Assembly (NCBI RefSeq): GCF_008124865.1
Contig: NZ_VNHY01000002.1
Span: 372,001-436,000, forward strand
From: Fodinibius salinus
Lineage (GTDB): Bacteria > Bacteroidota > Rhodothermia > Balneolales > Balneolaceae
Length of the DNA stretch: 64,000 nucleotides
Direction of reading: 5' to 3'
Shown here: positions 44,263 through 52,628 of the stretch, piece by piece
Numbering within the stretch: the first letter of the stretch is position 1
Layout of the letters: each line of letters opens with the position of its first letter
Notes under the pieces: generated by a model
The model's input: only the letters and a program-made list of their open reading frames with translations
Told to the model about the DNA's origin: nothing
The model's database searches: none
Position numbers and translations under genes: made by a program

Positions 44263-47200
44263 ATGAAGATTACCGAAACTGCTGTTAACCGTCCTGTAGC
44301 TACTACTATGGTATTCCTGATTATCATAGTACTTGGTGTTATTTCATTTCGCTATCTACCCGTTGACCTTCTTCCTCCGGTCGAATATCCCCAGCTTACC
44401 GTTGCAACAGATTACCCTAATGTTGGTCCCGAAGAAGTGGAAAAGATTATCACTGAGCGAATAGAAAACGCGGTGGCCGGCGTACCTGGTGTAGAGCGCG
44501 TACGTTCTAGTTCAGAAGAAGGCGAAAGCCAAGTAACACTTGAATTTGCCCAAGGCTCCGATATTGATGTTGCCGCTAACGATATTCGGGCCGTACTTGA
44601 TCGTGTCCGTGATGAACTCCCTCCTGAAGCAGAACCTCCGCGCATTTGGAAGTTCGATCCGAATAACTTTCCCATTGTCATTGTGGGTGCCAATTCCGAC
44701 ATGAACCTGCAAAAACTAACGCAGGTTCTTGATCGTGAAATCACCAAACGGTTTGAACAAATTGCCGGTGTAGGATCCATAGGGATATGGGGCGGCGTTT
44801 ACAAAGAAGTACATGTATCACTAAAACGAGATCGGCTTATCGCCAGTGGACTTTCTTCGGCACAGGTGCAGCAAGCCATTACCAACGAAAATATTAATCT
44901 CCCGGGTGGTAATGTGAATTCTGGCGTACAACAATTATATGTACGAACGCTCGGAGAATATGAGTCCCTCGACCAGATTGCGAATACCATTATCTCTGTA
45001 ATTGACGGCAAGCCAATTAGGGTGAAAGATGTAGCCGAAGTTAAATGGGGCTTTGAAGATCTGAACCGGCTAGTGACTATTGACGGTAAGCCCATGGTAC
45101 GTTTTGGCATCCGAAAACAAACCGGCGCTAATACCGTAGCAGTAGCAGAAAGTATACGCGATGAGATCGACCAGATCAACAGTGAGCGCAGCGACATGCA
45201 ACTATTTGTTACAACCGACCAAAGTGAGTTCATCCAAAACTCCATTGACAATGTGAAAAGTTCTGCTATCTGGGGAGCCCTGCTGGCCATTTTTGTACTC
45301 TACCTGTTTCTGCGAAATGGGTCTTCGACCTTCATCATTGCCTTGGCAATACCCATATCTATTATTGCCACTTTTGCACTGCTCTATTTTAATGGACTTA
45401 CCTTAAATCAAATGAGTTTTGGCGGCTTGGCTCTGGGGGTGGGGCTTATTATTGATAATGCCATTGTAGTGCTTGAAAATATTATACGACTTAGGGAAGA
45501 GCGCGGAAAAGATCTCAAAAACAGTGCCCTTGTAGGTACACGCGAAGTGGGCGGCGCCATTGTTGCTTCTACTATCACCACCTCTGTTATCTTTCTGCCC
45601 GTCGTTTTTATGCAGACTATTTCAGGAACCATCTTTCAGCAGCTTGCACTTGTTGTCGTTTTTGCCCTGGTATGTTCGCTCTTTGTGGCCCTTACACTCG
45701 TTCCCATGCTGTGTAGTAAATTCTTGACTGTTCAACCCGAAGGCTCGGATAAAGCTCAGCAAAAAAGTTGGTTCCAGCGATTTTTTAATAAACTAGAAGA
45801 GCGTTATACAAACCTCATCGAATTTACCCTTTCCAAGAAACCTTTGGTTTTTACTTCTGCTGCAATACTTGTTATTGGATGTTTCTTGGTCTTGCCTACA
45901 ATTCCGGTAGAACTAGCTCCACAGTCAGATGCCGACGAAATTGATATCGATTTCATGATGGCTGAAGGCACAAATATTGCCGTACAAAATCAGTATCTGC
46001 AAGAGCTTGAAAAAGTAGTGCGGGCTAACTTGCCCATGGAAAACGTCGAACACCTTACTACCGATGTGCGCGACGGACGGGCCGAAGTTGAAGTTGCTAT
46101 GGTTGAAGCATCAAAGCGCTCTCAAAGCACCTCTAAAATTGCAGATCATCTACGTGAACAAGTATCCGGTACTATTCCCGGAGGCGATATCCGTGTGAGT
46201 GCCCAGTCGGGACTCTGGATTCTGCGACGCCTGTTTGGATCCGGTGGCGGAGAAGAAGTAGAACTCCAGCTTCGTGGTTACAATCTGGATCGAGCAAAAA
46301 AGATCTCTCAAAATATTAAACAGCGAATGGAACAGGTCCCCGAGATAAAAGGCGTACGCATCGGACGTCGAGAAGGGCAACCGGAAGAAAATATAACCTT
46401 TAACCGCGAAAAAATTGCAGATCTCGGTCTTTCAGTCAGCGAGGTTGCCCGGATCGTCCAAACGAATGTGGGAGGCAGCCGTGCCGGATCGTACCGTGAA
46501 GAAGGAGATGAATATCCCATTACGGTACGCCTGCAGCCCGAGGATCGGCTCAGCACCACAGACCTTGATAACATCTCCATAAGGACATCCAACGGAGGGG
46601 TAGTACCCATTTCGGCCATTACCTCTCAAACTAAAGGACGAGGCCCCACCGAAATTGAACGCGTAAACAGCCAACGCGTATCTTATATTTCAGCCAACCT
46701 CAAAAGTGGAGTAGCGCTAGGTGATGCAGTAGAGAAAATAAAAGCTAAACTTACTGATATGCCGCTGCCTGAAGGATTCTCCATTGTTTACAGTGGGCAA
46801 TACGAAGAACAACAGGAGGCAGCTTCCGACTTTCAACTTTCCATTATCATGGCGCTGATCTTAATTTATATGGTAATGGCAGCTCAATTTGAACGGTTCT
46901 TTGACCCATTGGTGGTTATGGTTTCGGTACCGCTGGCTATAATCGGAGTAGTACCTACCCTACTGCTTACCGGCACTACCATCAACATGCAGAGCATGAT
47001 GGGTATGGTAATGCTTATTGGGATTGTGGTGAACAACGCCATTGTCTTAGTAGATTATATCAATCTGATGCGCCGCGAACATGGTATGAAAGTACGAGAA
47101 GCCGTTATTTATTCTGGAAAACTACGCCTGCGACCCATTCTAATGACAACACTTACTACTATTTTAGGACTGTTACCGCTTTCTTTTGGGGTAGGAGCAG

Positions 47201-47385
47201 GAGCGGAAATACAAGCTTCACTAGCACGTGTTGTTATTGGTGGGCTTACCGCTTCTACACTTATCACCTTGATTTTCTTACCGGTTGTATATGTTTCCGC
47301 CGAACATCTTATGAACAAAATCAGCAACAAAAGCTGGATGCCTTCATTGGGCACCGATAAAGATATAAATCCCGCCAAAGCCTAA
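44263..47385 (+). CDS. RND efflux permease (HAE1/AcrB-like)
   Basis: 1040 residues. Start ITETAVNRPVATTMVFLIIIVLG; pore segment LPPVEYPQLTVATDYPNVGPEEVE; the TM4 block GGLALGVGLIIDNAIVVLENI with its conserved Asp pair region; and the C-terminal TM10-12 block MGMVMLIGIVVNNAIVLVDYINL. Complete length. Proton-driven efflux of hydrophobic compounds is the family role; substrate unknown. Second gene of the operon with the adaptor. Confidence 0.95.
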   Translation: MKITETAVNRPVATTMVFLIIIVLGVISFRYLPVDLLPPVEYPQLTVATDYPNVGPEEVEKIITERIENAVAGVPGVERVRSSSEEGESQVTLEFAQGSDIDVAANDIRAVLDRVRDELPPEAEPPRIWKFDPNNFPIVIVGANSDMNLQKLTQVLDREITKRFEQIAGVGSIGIWGGVYKEVHVSLKRDRLIASGLSSAQVQQAITNENINLPGGNVNSGVQQLYVRTLGEYESLDQIANTIISVIDGKPIRVKDVAEVKWGFEDLNRLVTIDGKPMVRFGIRKQTGANTVAVAESIRDEIDQINSERSDMQLFVTTDQSEFIQNSIDNVKSSAIWGALLAIFVLYLFLRNGSSTFIIALAIPISIIATFALLYFNGLTLNQMSFGGLALGVGLIIDNAIVVLENIIRLREERGKDLKNSALVGTREVGGAIVASTITTSVIFLPVVFMQTISGTIFQQLALVVVFALVCSLFVALTLVPMLCSKFLTVQPEGSDKAQQKSWFQRFFNKLEERYTNLIEFTLSKKPLVFTSAAILVIGCFLVLPTIPVELAPQSDADEIDIDFMMAEGTNIAVQNQYLQELEKVVRANLPMENVEHLTTDVRDGRAEVEVAMVEASKRSQSTSKIADHLREQVSGTIPGGDIRVSAQSGLWILRRLFGSGGGEEVELQLRGYNLDRAKKISQNIKQRMEQVPEIKGVRIGRREGQPEENITFNREKIADLGLSVSEVARIVQTNVGGSRAGSYREEGDEYPITVRLQPEDRLSTTDLDNISIRTSNGGVVPISAITSQTKGRGPTEIERVNSQRVSYISANLKSGVALGDAVEKIKAKLTDMPLPEGFSIVYSGQYEEQQEAASDFQLSIIMALILIYMVMAAQFERFFDPLVVMVSVPLAIIGVVPTLLLTGTTINMQSMMGMVMLIGIVVNNAIVLVDYINLMRREHGMKVREAVIYSGKLRLRPILMTTLTTILGLLPLSFGVGAGAEIQASLARVVIGGLTASTLITLIFLPVVYVSAEHLMNKISNKSWMPSLGTDKDINPAKA

Positions 47386-47410
47386 TTCCCACCCTTCATT
47401 TCTATACAAT

Positions 47411-47443
47411 AAAAAGCCCGCTGATATTTTTAGCGGGCTTTTT
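47411..47443 (+). terminator. Rho-independent terminator of the RND operon
   Basis: AAAAAGCCCGCT (47411-47422) and AGCGGGCTTTTT (47432-47443) pair perfectly around a 9-base loop, 26 bp after the permease stop. Confidence 0.92.
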
Positions 47444-47486
47444 ATGATTGAAAATTAATCTTTGTCAAAATCATTAGCCTATACCA

Positions 47487-47523
47487 TTGCAGCATTGCAA
47501 AGACCATCATTGCAATACTGCAA
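47487..47523. promoter_or_regulatory. Pair of enhancer-type palindromes upstream of the porin-like gene
   Basis: TTGCAGCATTGCAA (47487-47500) and TTGCAATACTGCAA (47510-47523) have the form TTGCA-N4-TGCAA and start 23 bp apart. They lie about 130-160 bp upstream of a -24/-12 promoter, the normal distance for sites of NtrC-type activators. The second site is identical to one at 49809-49822. Confidence 0.75.
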
Positions 47524-47650
47524 TGTCAACTTGATTTCAGCCCTTGACCAGTACCGAGCAAAATATTCCCTCCTGTTATAAATAGCCTCTATTAGCTTCA
47601 AACACCCTTTTCATCGGAAACATAAATTTATTTCTCCATTTTGCTTTATC

Positions 47651-47667
47651 TGGAACGGATGTTGTAA
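47651..47667 (+). promoter_or_regulatory. Sigma-54 (-24/-12) promoter of the porin-like gene
   Basis: TGGAAC-GGATG-TTGTAA: GG at -24 and the TTG of the -12 element are correctly spaced. The -12 has T instead of C (TTGT for TTGC), so it is slightly weaker than the copies at 49643 and 49928. It is about 60 bp upstream of the start codon. Confidence 0.65.
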
Positions 47668-47725
47668 TAGCACTAGTAGATGCAACAATTGATAATCATT
47701 AAACCTTAAAATTCAGGTGTTTACC

Positions 47726-49066
47726 ATGAAAACCTTACAAAATATCATAAAACAGATCGTACTAGTACTCGTCGGTATATTTGTAGTTGTGGGTACCTCC
47801 TCTGCTCAAAAATTAGACAGAGACCTACAATACTTTACATCTCCCGACCAGCGCGGATTAAACCAGTTTGAAGCCCCATTTGAAACAGATGTAGAATTTG
47901 ATGGCGTACACGTCAGAATTGGTGGAGCAAACACACTACAGTTCCAGGGATTATCCCAAGAAAACACGGGTAACCCTTATTATGCAGGAACTGATAACCA
48001 AGGTAATCCAATTTTCAAGACCTTGCCCAATCTCGAATCCAACTTTAACCTGGCTACTTCAAACTTAGATCTTGATGTAGGCTTAGGCAGTGGGATCCGT
48101 ATGCACTTGCGTACATATTTAACCTCACAACACCACACAGAGGCGTATGTTAAGAGTGGTTATATGCAGGTGGACCGTCTTGATTTTATCCAGGAAGGCC
48201 TCTTAGCAGGTTTAATGGACAATCTCCGTATAAAGGTAGGTCACATGGAGCTTAACTACGGCGACAACCACTTCAGAAGAAGTGATAACGCTTTTACAAC
48301 CCATAACCCCTTTGTAGGTAACTACATAATGGACTCCTTCACGACGGAAGTAGCTGGTGAGATCTATTATTATACTGGAGACCTATTTGGAATGGTTGGT
48401 GTCAGCAATGGTAAACTGAACCAATCTGTTACTGACAAAGCAGCTAGCGGTTTTAAAACACATGCTACCCTTTATGGTAAGCTAGGTTTTGACAGTCAGA
48501 TCAATGAAGATATGCGATTCCGTCTAACGGGCTCCATTCTGAATGTAAGCCAATCTCCATCCATCTACCTGTATTCAGGTGACCGTGCAGGATCCAGATA
48601 TTATTCTGTTATGGATGACGGCTTCCGTGCCGGACGATTTGCGCCTAGCTTCACTCCCGGATATGGACAGCCTCCAGCTGCCGGTGAAATGACGGCTTTC
48701 ATGATCAACCCTTTCATTAAGTATAATGGACTTGAGTTCTATGGTGTATTTGAAAATACCAGCGGTAATATCGTAGGCAATGACAGCCGTACCTTTAACC
48801 AATACGGTGCTGAGCTTCTTTATCGTTTCGGTGCCGGGGAAGATTTCTACCTGGGCGGCCGTTATAACTTAGTGAGTGGAGAAATGACCAGCGGCGACAT
48901 CGAAATCGACCGAATCAACTTCGGTGGTGGCTGGTTCCTCACCAAAAACGTACTGGCTAAGCTTGAATATGTAACACAATCCTATAGCGGCGACGGTTAC
49001 ACTGGATCAAAATATGAAGACGGTAAGTTTAACGGCGTCATGATGGAAGCTGTAATCAGCTTCTAA
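47726..49066 (+). CDS. Outer-membrane porin-like beta-barrel protein
   Basis: 446 residues from ATG 47726, preceded by AGGTG at 6 bp; the GTG at 47717 is in frame but has no ribosome site. Signal peptide ends SSAQ (~27). The mature protein is a sequence of amphipathic strands with alternating Tyr/Phe/Gly, aromatic girdle residues and the C-terminal ending MMEAVISF. Phrases such as RIKVGHMELNYGDNHFRRSDNA and TDNLEFYGVFE-like strands recall phosphate-selective porin O/P and related carbohydrate-type porins. Control by sigma-54 with the NtrC-type system at 51267-53924 is read from the promoter and enhancer sites. Confidence 0.8.
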   Translation: MKTLQNIIKQIVLVLVGIFVVVGTSSAQKLDRDLQYFTSPDQRGLNQFEAPFETDVEFDGVHVRIGGANTLQFQGLSQENTGNPYYAGTDNQGNPIFKTLPNLESNFNLATSNLDLDVGLGSGIRMHLRTYLTSQHHTEAYVKSGYMQVDRLDFIQEGLLAGLMDNLRIKVGHMELNYGDNHFRRSDNAFTTHNPFVGNYIMDSFTTEVAGEIYYYTGDLFGMVGVSNGKLNQSVTDKAASGFKTHATLYGKLGFDSQINEDMRFRLTGSILNVSQSPSIYLYSGDRAGSRYYSVMDDGFRAGRFAPSFTPGYGQPPAAGEMTAFMINPFIKYNGLEFYGVFENTSGNIVGNDSRTFNQYGAELLYRFGAGEDFYLGGRYNLVSGEMTSGDIEIDRINFGGGWFLTKNVLAKLEYVTQSYSGDGYTGSKYEDGKFNGVMMEAVISF

Positions 49067-49090
49067 GCTACACCTGAAACAAAGCAACAC

Positions 49091-49127
49091 AAGGGCGGAT
49101 CCCCTAATCGGGATCTGCCCTTTTTTT
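49091..49127 (+). terminator. Rho-independent terminator of the porin-like gene
   Basis: AAGGGC-GGATCCC and GGGATC-TGCCCTT form the stem, followed by TTTTTTT. It begins 25 bp after the stop codon. Confidence 0.9.
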
Positions 49128-49251
49128 GTTACATAATTTTTTGAAATAAAAGGAGGACACAAGACCTTCATCTGTTTCCGCTACTCTGCTGTAAAAACAG
49201 ATATGATTGTTATTCCTTACATTTTGTGAGAGGAGGGTAAGCTGTTCTATT

Positions 49252-49608
49252 CTACTTAGAATACTTGCTTACCTTATGGATAAGCTCTGCAAACTCCATC
49301 GGCTTAATTATAAAATCATGAGCTCCTTCCGACAAGGTACGCTGCATGACTTCAATTTCGGCATAACCGCCCATCACGATAACACCTACTTCGGGGTAGG
49401 CTGATAAAAGAGAGGGCAGGGATGATGGTGATCGCACCAGTAGGCTGTCAATAAGGAGAATATCGACCGTTTCTGCTGCCAATATTTGTTTCGCCTCAGT
49501 CAAATCTTTTGCAATGAAACAGCAATAGCCTTCCTCTTGTAAGACAAGCTGAAAAGACTCTCGGATGGCCTCTTCTTTATCTATAATTAGGATACATTGC
49601 TGTTTCAT
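49252..49608 (-). CDS. Stand-alone receiver-domain protein
   Basis: 118 residues, a single CheY-like domain: first acidic position in ILIIDKEEA (one Asp only, followed by Lys), phosphoacceptor Asp54 in ILLIDSLLV, and Lys in FIIKPMEF. There is no output domain. The sequence is closest to the receivers of NtrC-type regulators, such as the one at 51267-52625, and its promoter is sigma-54 type and shares the enhancer with YceI. It could act as a phosphate sink or competitor for the kinase at 52629-53924, giving feedback in the regulon. This is inferred from position. Confidence 0.85.
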   Translation of the reverse strand: MKQQCILIIDKEEAIRESFQLVLQEEGYCCFIAKDLTEAKQILAAETVDILLIDSLLVRSPSSLPSLLSAYPEVGVIVMGGYAEIEVMQRTLSEGAHDFIIKPMEFAELIHKVSKYSK

Positions 49609-49642
49609 ATTCAGGATCTTTTATTGCATTCACCTTTATACC

Positions 49643-49659
49643 ATGCAATTTTGAGGCCA
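49643..49659 (-). promoter_or_regulatory. Sigma-54 promoter of the receiver gene
   Basis: On the minus strand TGGCCT-CAAAA-TTGCAT, with exact GG and GC doublets 12 bases apart. It ends 34 bp upstream of the receiver start codon. Together with 49928 it makes a divergent pair around the shared enhancer. Confidence 0.7.
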
Positions 49660-49776
49660 CTCTTTCCCAAGTGACCAAACTATCCTGAAAAACTCCCTTA
49701 ACTTATAGTATTAGCATGTTCAGCAGGACTTTACGCATCATACTACCGGCCATACCCGTTTGCTAAAATCGTCTTT

Positions 49777-49822
49777 TTGCAGTACTGCAGTATTACAAAT
49801 AATTCTGGTTGCAATACTGCAA
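49777..49822. promoter_or_regulatory. Shared enhancer palindromes between two divergent sigma-54 promoters
   Basis: TTGCAGTACTGCAG (49777-49790) and TTGCAATACTGCAA (49809-49822), both of TTGCA-N4-TGCA form, 32 bp apart (three helical turns). The first lies about 118 bp from the 49659 promoter and the second about 106 bp from the 49928 promoter, so one set of activator sites could serve both directions. Confidence 0.75.
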
Positions 49823-49927
49823 ATAATAATTTGGGCGGCGATAATACCTCCTTATTCGTTTTATAAATAGTGCCCTTTAGGCTTTTACAATGACCTTTTA
49901 CAAAAAAGTATTGGCCAGAGTGAATTT

Positions 49928-49944
49928 TGGAACGATGGTTGCAT
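49928..49944 (+). promoter_or_regulatory. Sigma-54 promoter of the YceI operon
   Basis: TGGAAC-GATGG-TTGCAT, the best -24/-12 match in the window. Start codon follows 44 bp later. Confidence 0.8.
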
Positions 49945-49987
49945 TACTACTAACAGAACAATTAACCACCTTAAAAAAGAGGCTATT

Positions 49988-50602
49988 ATGAAATCGATCA
50001 TAACCATACTCCTTCTCATGTTTACGTTGGGCGGGACAGTTCAGGCACAGAATCAAAACTTAACGCTGATGGATAAAAGCACCATGCAAATTGATGGAAC
50101 ATCTAACGTCCATGACTGGACAGCAGATGTCACTGAGTTTTCAACATCCATCACTATGAATAGCGATACGATGGATGCCGGCGCCCCTGCACGGCTTGTA
50201 AAATCCTTTACACTAACCGTCCCCGTAGACAAGATCAAAAGCGGTAAGGGCAGAATGGATAAAAAAATTCGTGGAGCACTCAAAGAAGAAGAGCATCCAA
50301 CCATTAACTTTTCATTGTCGTCTGTTGATAGTACGTTATCATCTGATAGTACAGCCACTGCTGATAGTACTCGGACTGTAACTACGAATGCCACCGGAGA
50401 GCTTACCGTATCCGGAGTAACACGCAACATTACACTGCCCGTAGAAAGCATGTTGACCGAAGAGGGATCCGTTAAGTTTATGGGTAATTACGAACTTAAT
50501 ATGAAAGATTACGATGTTGAACCACCTTCTGTTATGTTTGGTGCCATCAGTAGCGGAGAGAAAGTCACTATCACTTTTGAACTCTTTTTTGCTAAAAAAT
50601 AA
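49988..50602 (+). CDS. YceI family protein (polyisoprenoid-binding fold)
   Basis: 204 residues. Signal peptide ends VQAQ (~20). YceI features: MQIDGTSNVHDWTADV near the start of the mature part, KIKSGKGRMDKKIRGALKEEEHPTINF in the middle and ELNMKDYDVEPPSVMFGAISSGEKVTITFEL at the end. The fold is a lipocalin-like barrel that binds isoprenoids or fatty acids in the periplasm. A Ser/Thr/Asp-rich insertion (DSTLSSDSTATADSTRT) of about 20 residues lies in one loop. First gene after the sigma-54 promoter; the second YceI gene follows within 5 bp. Confidence 0.9.
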   Translation: MKSIITILLLMFTLGGTVQAQNQNLTLMDKSTMQIDGTSNVHDWTADVTEFSTSITMNSDTMDAGAPARLVKSFTLTVPVDKIKSGKGRMDKKIRGALKEEEHPTINFSLSSVDSTLSSDSTATADSTRTVTTNATGELTVSGVTRNITLPVESMLTEEGSVKFMGNYELNMKDYDVEPPSVMFGAISSGEKVTITFELFFAKK

Positions 50603-50607
50603 TCGTG

Positions 50608-51261
50608 ATGCATCCTGCTTTACATAAATCAGTTAATGTCAGCAATGTGGTCGGCTTGTTAAGTCTGATCACATTGCTATTTATATCATCATTAACGAAC
50701 GCTCAGACTATCCCCGGAACCATCGCTATTGACGATGGAGCTAAGATATGGATAGAAGGTACTGCCGGTCCGGTCAACTTTCGTTGTGAGGCCCAGGAAA
50801 TATCTGGCAGTGGAATCATCAATAACACGATAAATCCAAAAGCTTCTGTTCAGGATAGCGGCAAAGTTCGCATCTCAGTTTCACTGCCTGTTACTTCTCT
50901 GGACTGCGGTAAAGACGCGATGAATGCCGATATGTATAACGCATTAAAAGCGGAACAGCATCCTCAAATATCATACAAACTGCTTGAGGCTACGCTCACT
51001 GATGGTGAACCCTCAAATGGGTGGTTAAACATCTATACACAGGGTGTTATGGAAATTGCAGGTGTGCGCGATACAACAGAGATATCCATTCGAGGCAAAG
51101 TTATCGGTGAACAGCAGTTTAGAGTCACTGGTGATAAAAAGATACACATGGATACCTATGACATTGAACCGCCGAGTAAAATGTTTGGTCTTATTCGGGC
51201 AAGTAAAAAGCTACGGGTTCTGTTTGATGTGACGGTTACCCTGCAAGATAAGGGACAATAA
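50608..51261 (+). CDS. Second YceI family protein
   Basis: 217 residues from ATG 50608 (a GTG one codon earlier is also possible). Signal peptide ends TNAQ (~33). YceI-like signatures: DDGAKIWIEGTAGPVNFRCEA, DCGKDAMNADMYNALKAEQHPQISY, GVRDTTEISIRGKV and TYDIEPPSKMFGLIRASKKLRV. Shares the fold with the gene before it, and the two are plainly cotranscribed. Two different YceI proteins in tandem may bind different lipids or form a relay. It is convergent with the regulator at 51267 (6-bp gap, no terminator seen). Confidence 0.87.
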   Translation: MHPALHKSVNVSNVVGLLSLITLLFISSLTNAQTIPGTIAIDDGAKIWIEGTAGPVNFRCEAQEISGSGIINNTINPKASVQDSGKVRISVSLPVTSLDCGKDAMNADMYNALKAEQHPQISYKLLEATLTDGEPSNGWLNIYTQGVMEIAGVRDTTEISIRGKVIGEQQFRVTGDKKIHMDTYDIEPPSKMFGLIRASKKLRVLFDVTVTLQDKGQ

Positions 51262-51266
51262 TTCTC

Positions 51267-52625
51267 TCAATCAGACAATTCCAGACGCTCCATTTTGCGA
51301 TACAGCGTAGAAGGATCGATGCCCAACAGACGAGCCGCCTCCGATTTATTGCCGTCCGTCCGTTTTAGCATACTCTTGATATGATGCTTTTCAAACACCC
51401 GCACAGCTTCTTCGAGACGCTCGCTATCCATATCTATATCCTCAGTACCAGACACATTACGGATGGCTCCGGGCAAATTTTCAAGCTGCAGGTATTCATG
51501 ATCGCTCAACAATACCGCCCGCTCTATCACATTCTCTAGCTCTCGGACCTCTCCCTTCCATTCGTAGGCCATCATAGCACTCATCGCCTCACTTGTAATA
51601 CCTTTCAGATTTCGTTTAAGCTCTTTATTGTACTTTTTAAGAAAGTGATGAACCAACAGTGGTATATCATCCCGCCGTTGCGATAGCGGAGGCAAGGGTA
51701 GCTCTACTACATTCAACCGGTAGTACAGATCATCGCGAAAGTTTCCTTTTTCCACTTCCGCCTCCAAGTCCTTATTGGTGGCAGCAATAATGCGGGTATC
51801 AAACGATACCATATTATTAGCCCCTACCGGTTTTACTTCGCGCTCCTGTAATACACGCAGCAGGTTTACCTGAAGGTTAAGCGGTATTTCAGCCACTTCA
51901 TCCAAAAAGACCGTACCGCCGTGGGCAGCTACAAAAATGCCTTCTTTATCAGATGAGGCTCCAGTGAACGCTCCCTCCCTATGCCCGAATAGTTCCGACT
52001 CCACTAAATTTTCGGGAATGGCTCCACAGTTAATTGCCAAAAAGGGTTTTTTTGCTCTATCCCCATTCGAATGGATTGCCCTGGCCACAAGTTCTTTGCC
52101 GGTACCGCTATCGCCGGTAATAAGCACATTACTGGTAGCCCCACTCACCCGCTCAACCATCCGATACACCTCTTTCATGGGCTCACTTTCACCAATAATA
52201 TGATTAAAGTTGTACTCTTGATCGATCTGCTCACGCAAATACTTATTTTCCTGGATAATATCTTTTTGCTCCAGTAAGTTTTCTATGCGGATAAGCACCT
52301 CATCAAAATCCAGGGGCTTTAAGATATAGTCTGCCGCTCCCTTACGCAGTGCCTTAATGGCGGTTTCGACAGTAGCATGTGCTGTTATAATAATTGTCAA
52401 GGTTTCTGAAGAATGCTCCAGTGTGTGTTCCAGCACCCCCAACCCATCGGTATTAGGCATTTTTAAATCCGATATAACAATATCAAAACTACCTTCATCA
52501 ATAGCCGCAATGGCTTCATCACCATCCTGCACAGCTGTACACTGGTAGCCTTCTTCTTCCAGAATAATCGTCAACGATTCCCGGATTCCGACCTCGTCAT
52601 CCGCTATCAAAATTGATCTTGCCAT
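51267..52625 (-). CDS. Sigma-54-dependent NtrC-family response regulator
   Basis: 452 residues. Receiver with Asp53 (IVISDLKMPN), a central AAA+ domain with Walker A GDSGTGKE and the sigma-54 contact loop GAFTGAS (~213), Walker B GGTVFLDEV, and a Fis-type HTH at the C terminus (NKSEAARLLGIDPSTLYRKMERL). It is the obvious activator for the -24/-12 promoters and TTGCA-N4-TGCAA sites nearby. Starts 3 bp after the kinase gene, so the two form a two-component operon. Confidence 0.96.
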   Translation of the reverse strand: MARSILIADDEVGIRESLTIILEEEGYQCTAVQDGDEAIAAIDEGSFDIVISDLKMPNTDGLGVLEHTLEHSSETLTIIITAHATVETAIKALRKGAADYILKPLDFDEVLIRIENLLEQKDIIQENKYLREQIDQEYNFNHIIGESEPMKEVYRMVERVSGATSNVLITGDSGTGKELVARAIHSNGDRAKKPFLAINCGAIPENLVESELFGHREGAFTGASSDKEGIFVAAHGGTVFLDEVAEIPLNLQVNLLRVLQEREVKPVGANNMVSFDTRIIAATNKDLEAEVEKGNFRDDLYYRLNVVELPLPPLSQRRDDIPLLVHHFLKKYNKELKRNLKGITSEAMSAMMAYEWKGEVRELENVIERAVLLSDHEYLQLENLPGAIRNVSGTEDIDMDSERLEEAVRVFEKHHIKSMLKRTDGNKSEAARLLGIDPSTLYRKMERLELSD

Positions 52626-52628
52626 ATA

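Noticed and set aside
47651-47667. Reading the -24/-12 element as an ordinary sigma-70-type promoter
   Set aside because: The GG and TTG spacing, the upstream palindromes and the two better copies at 49643 and 49928 fit sigma-54 much better.
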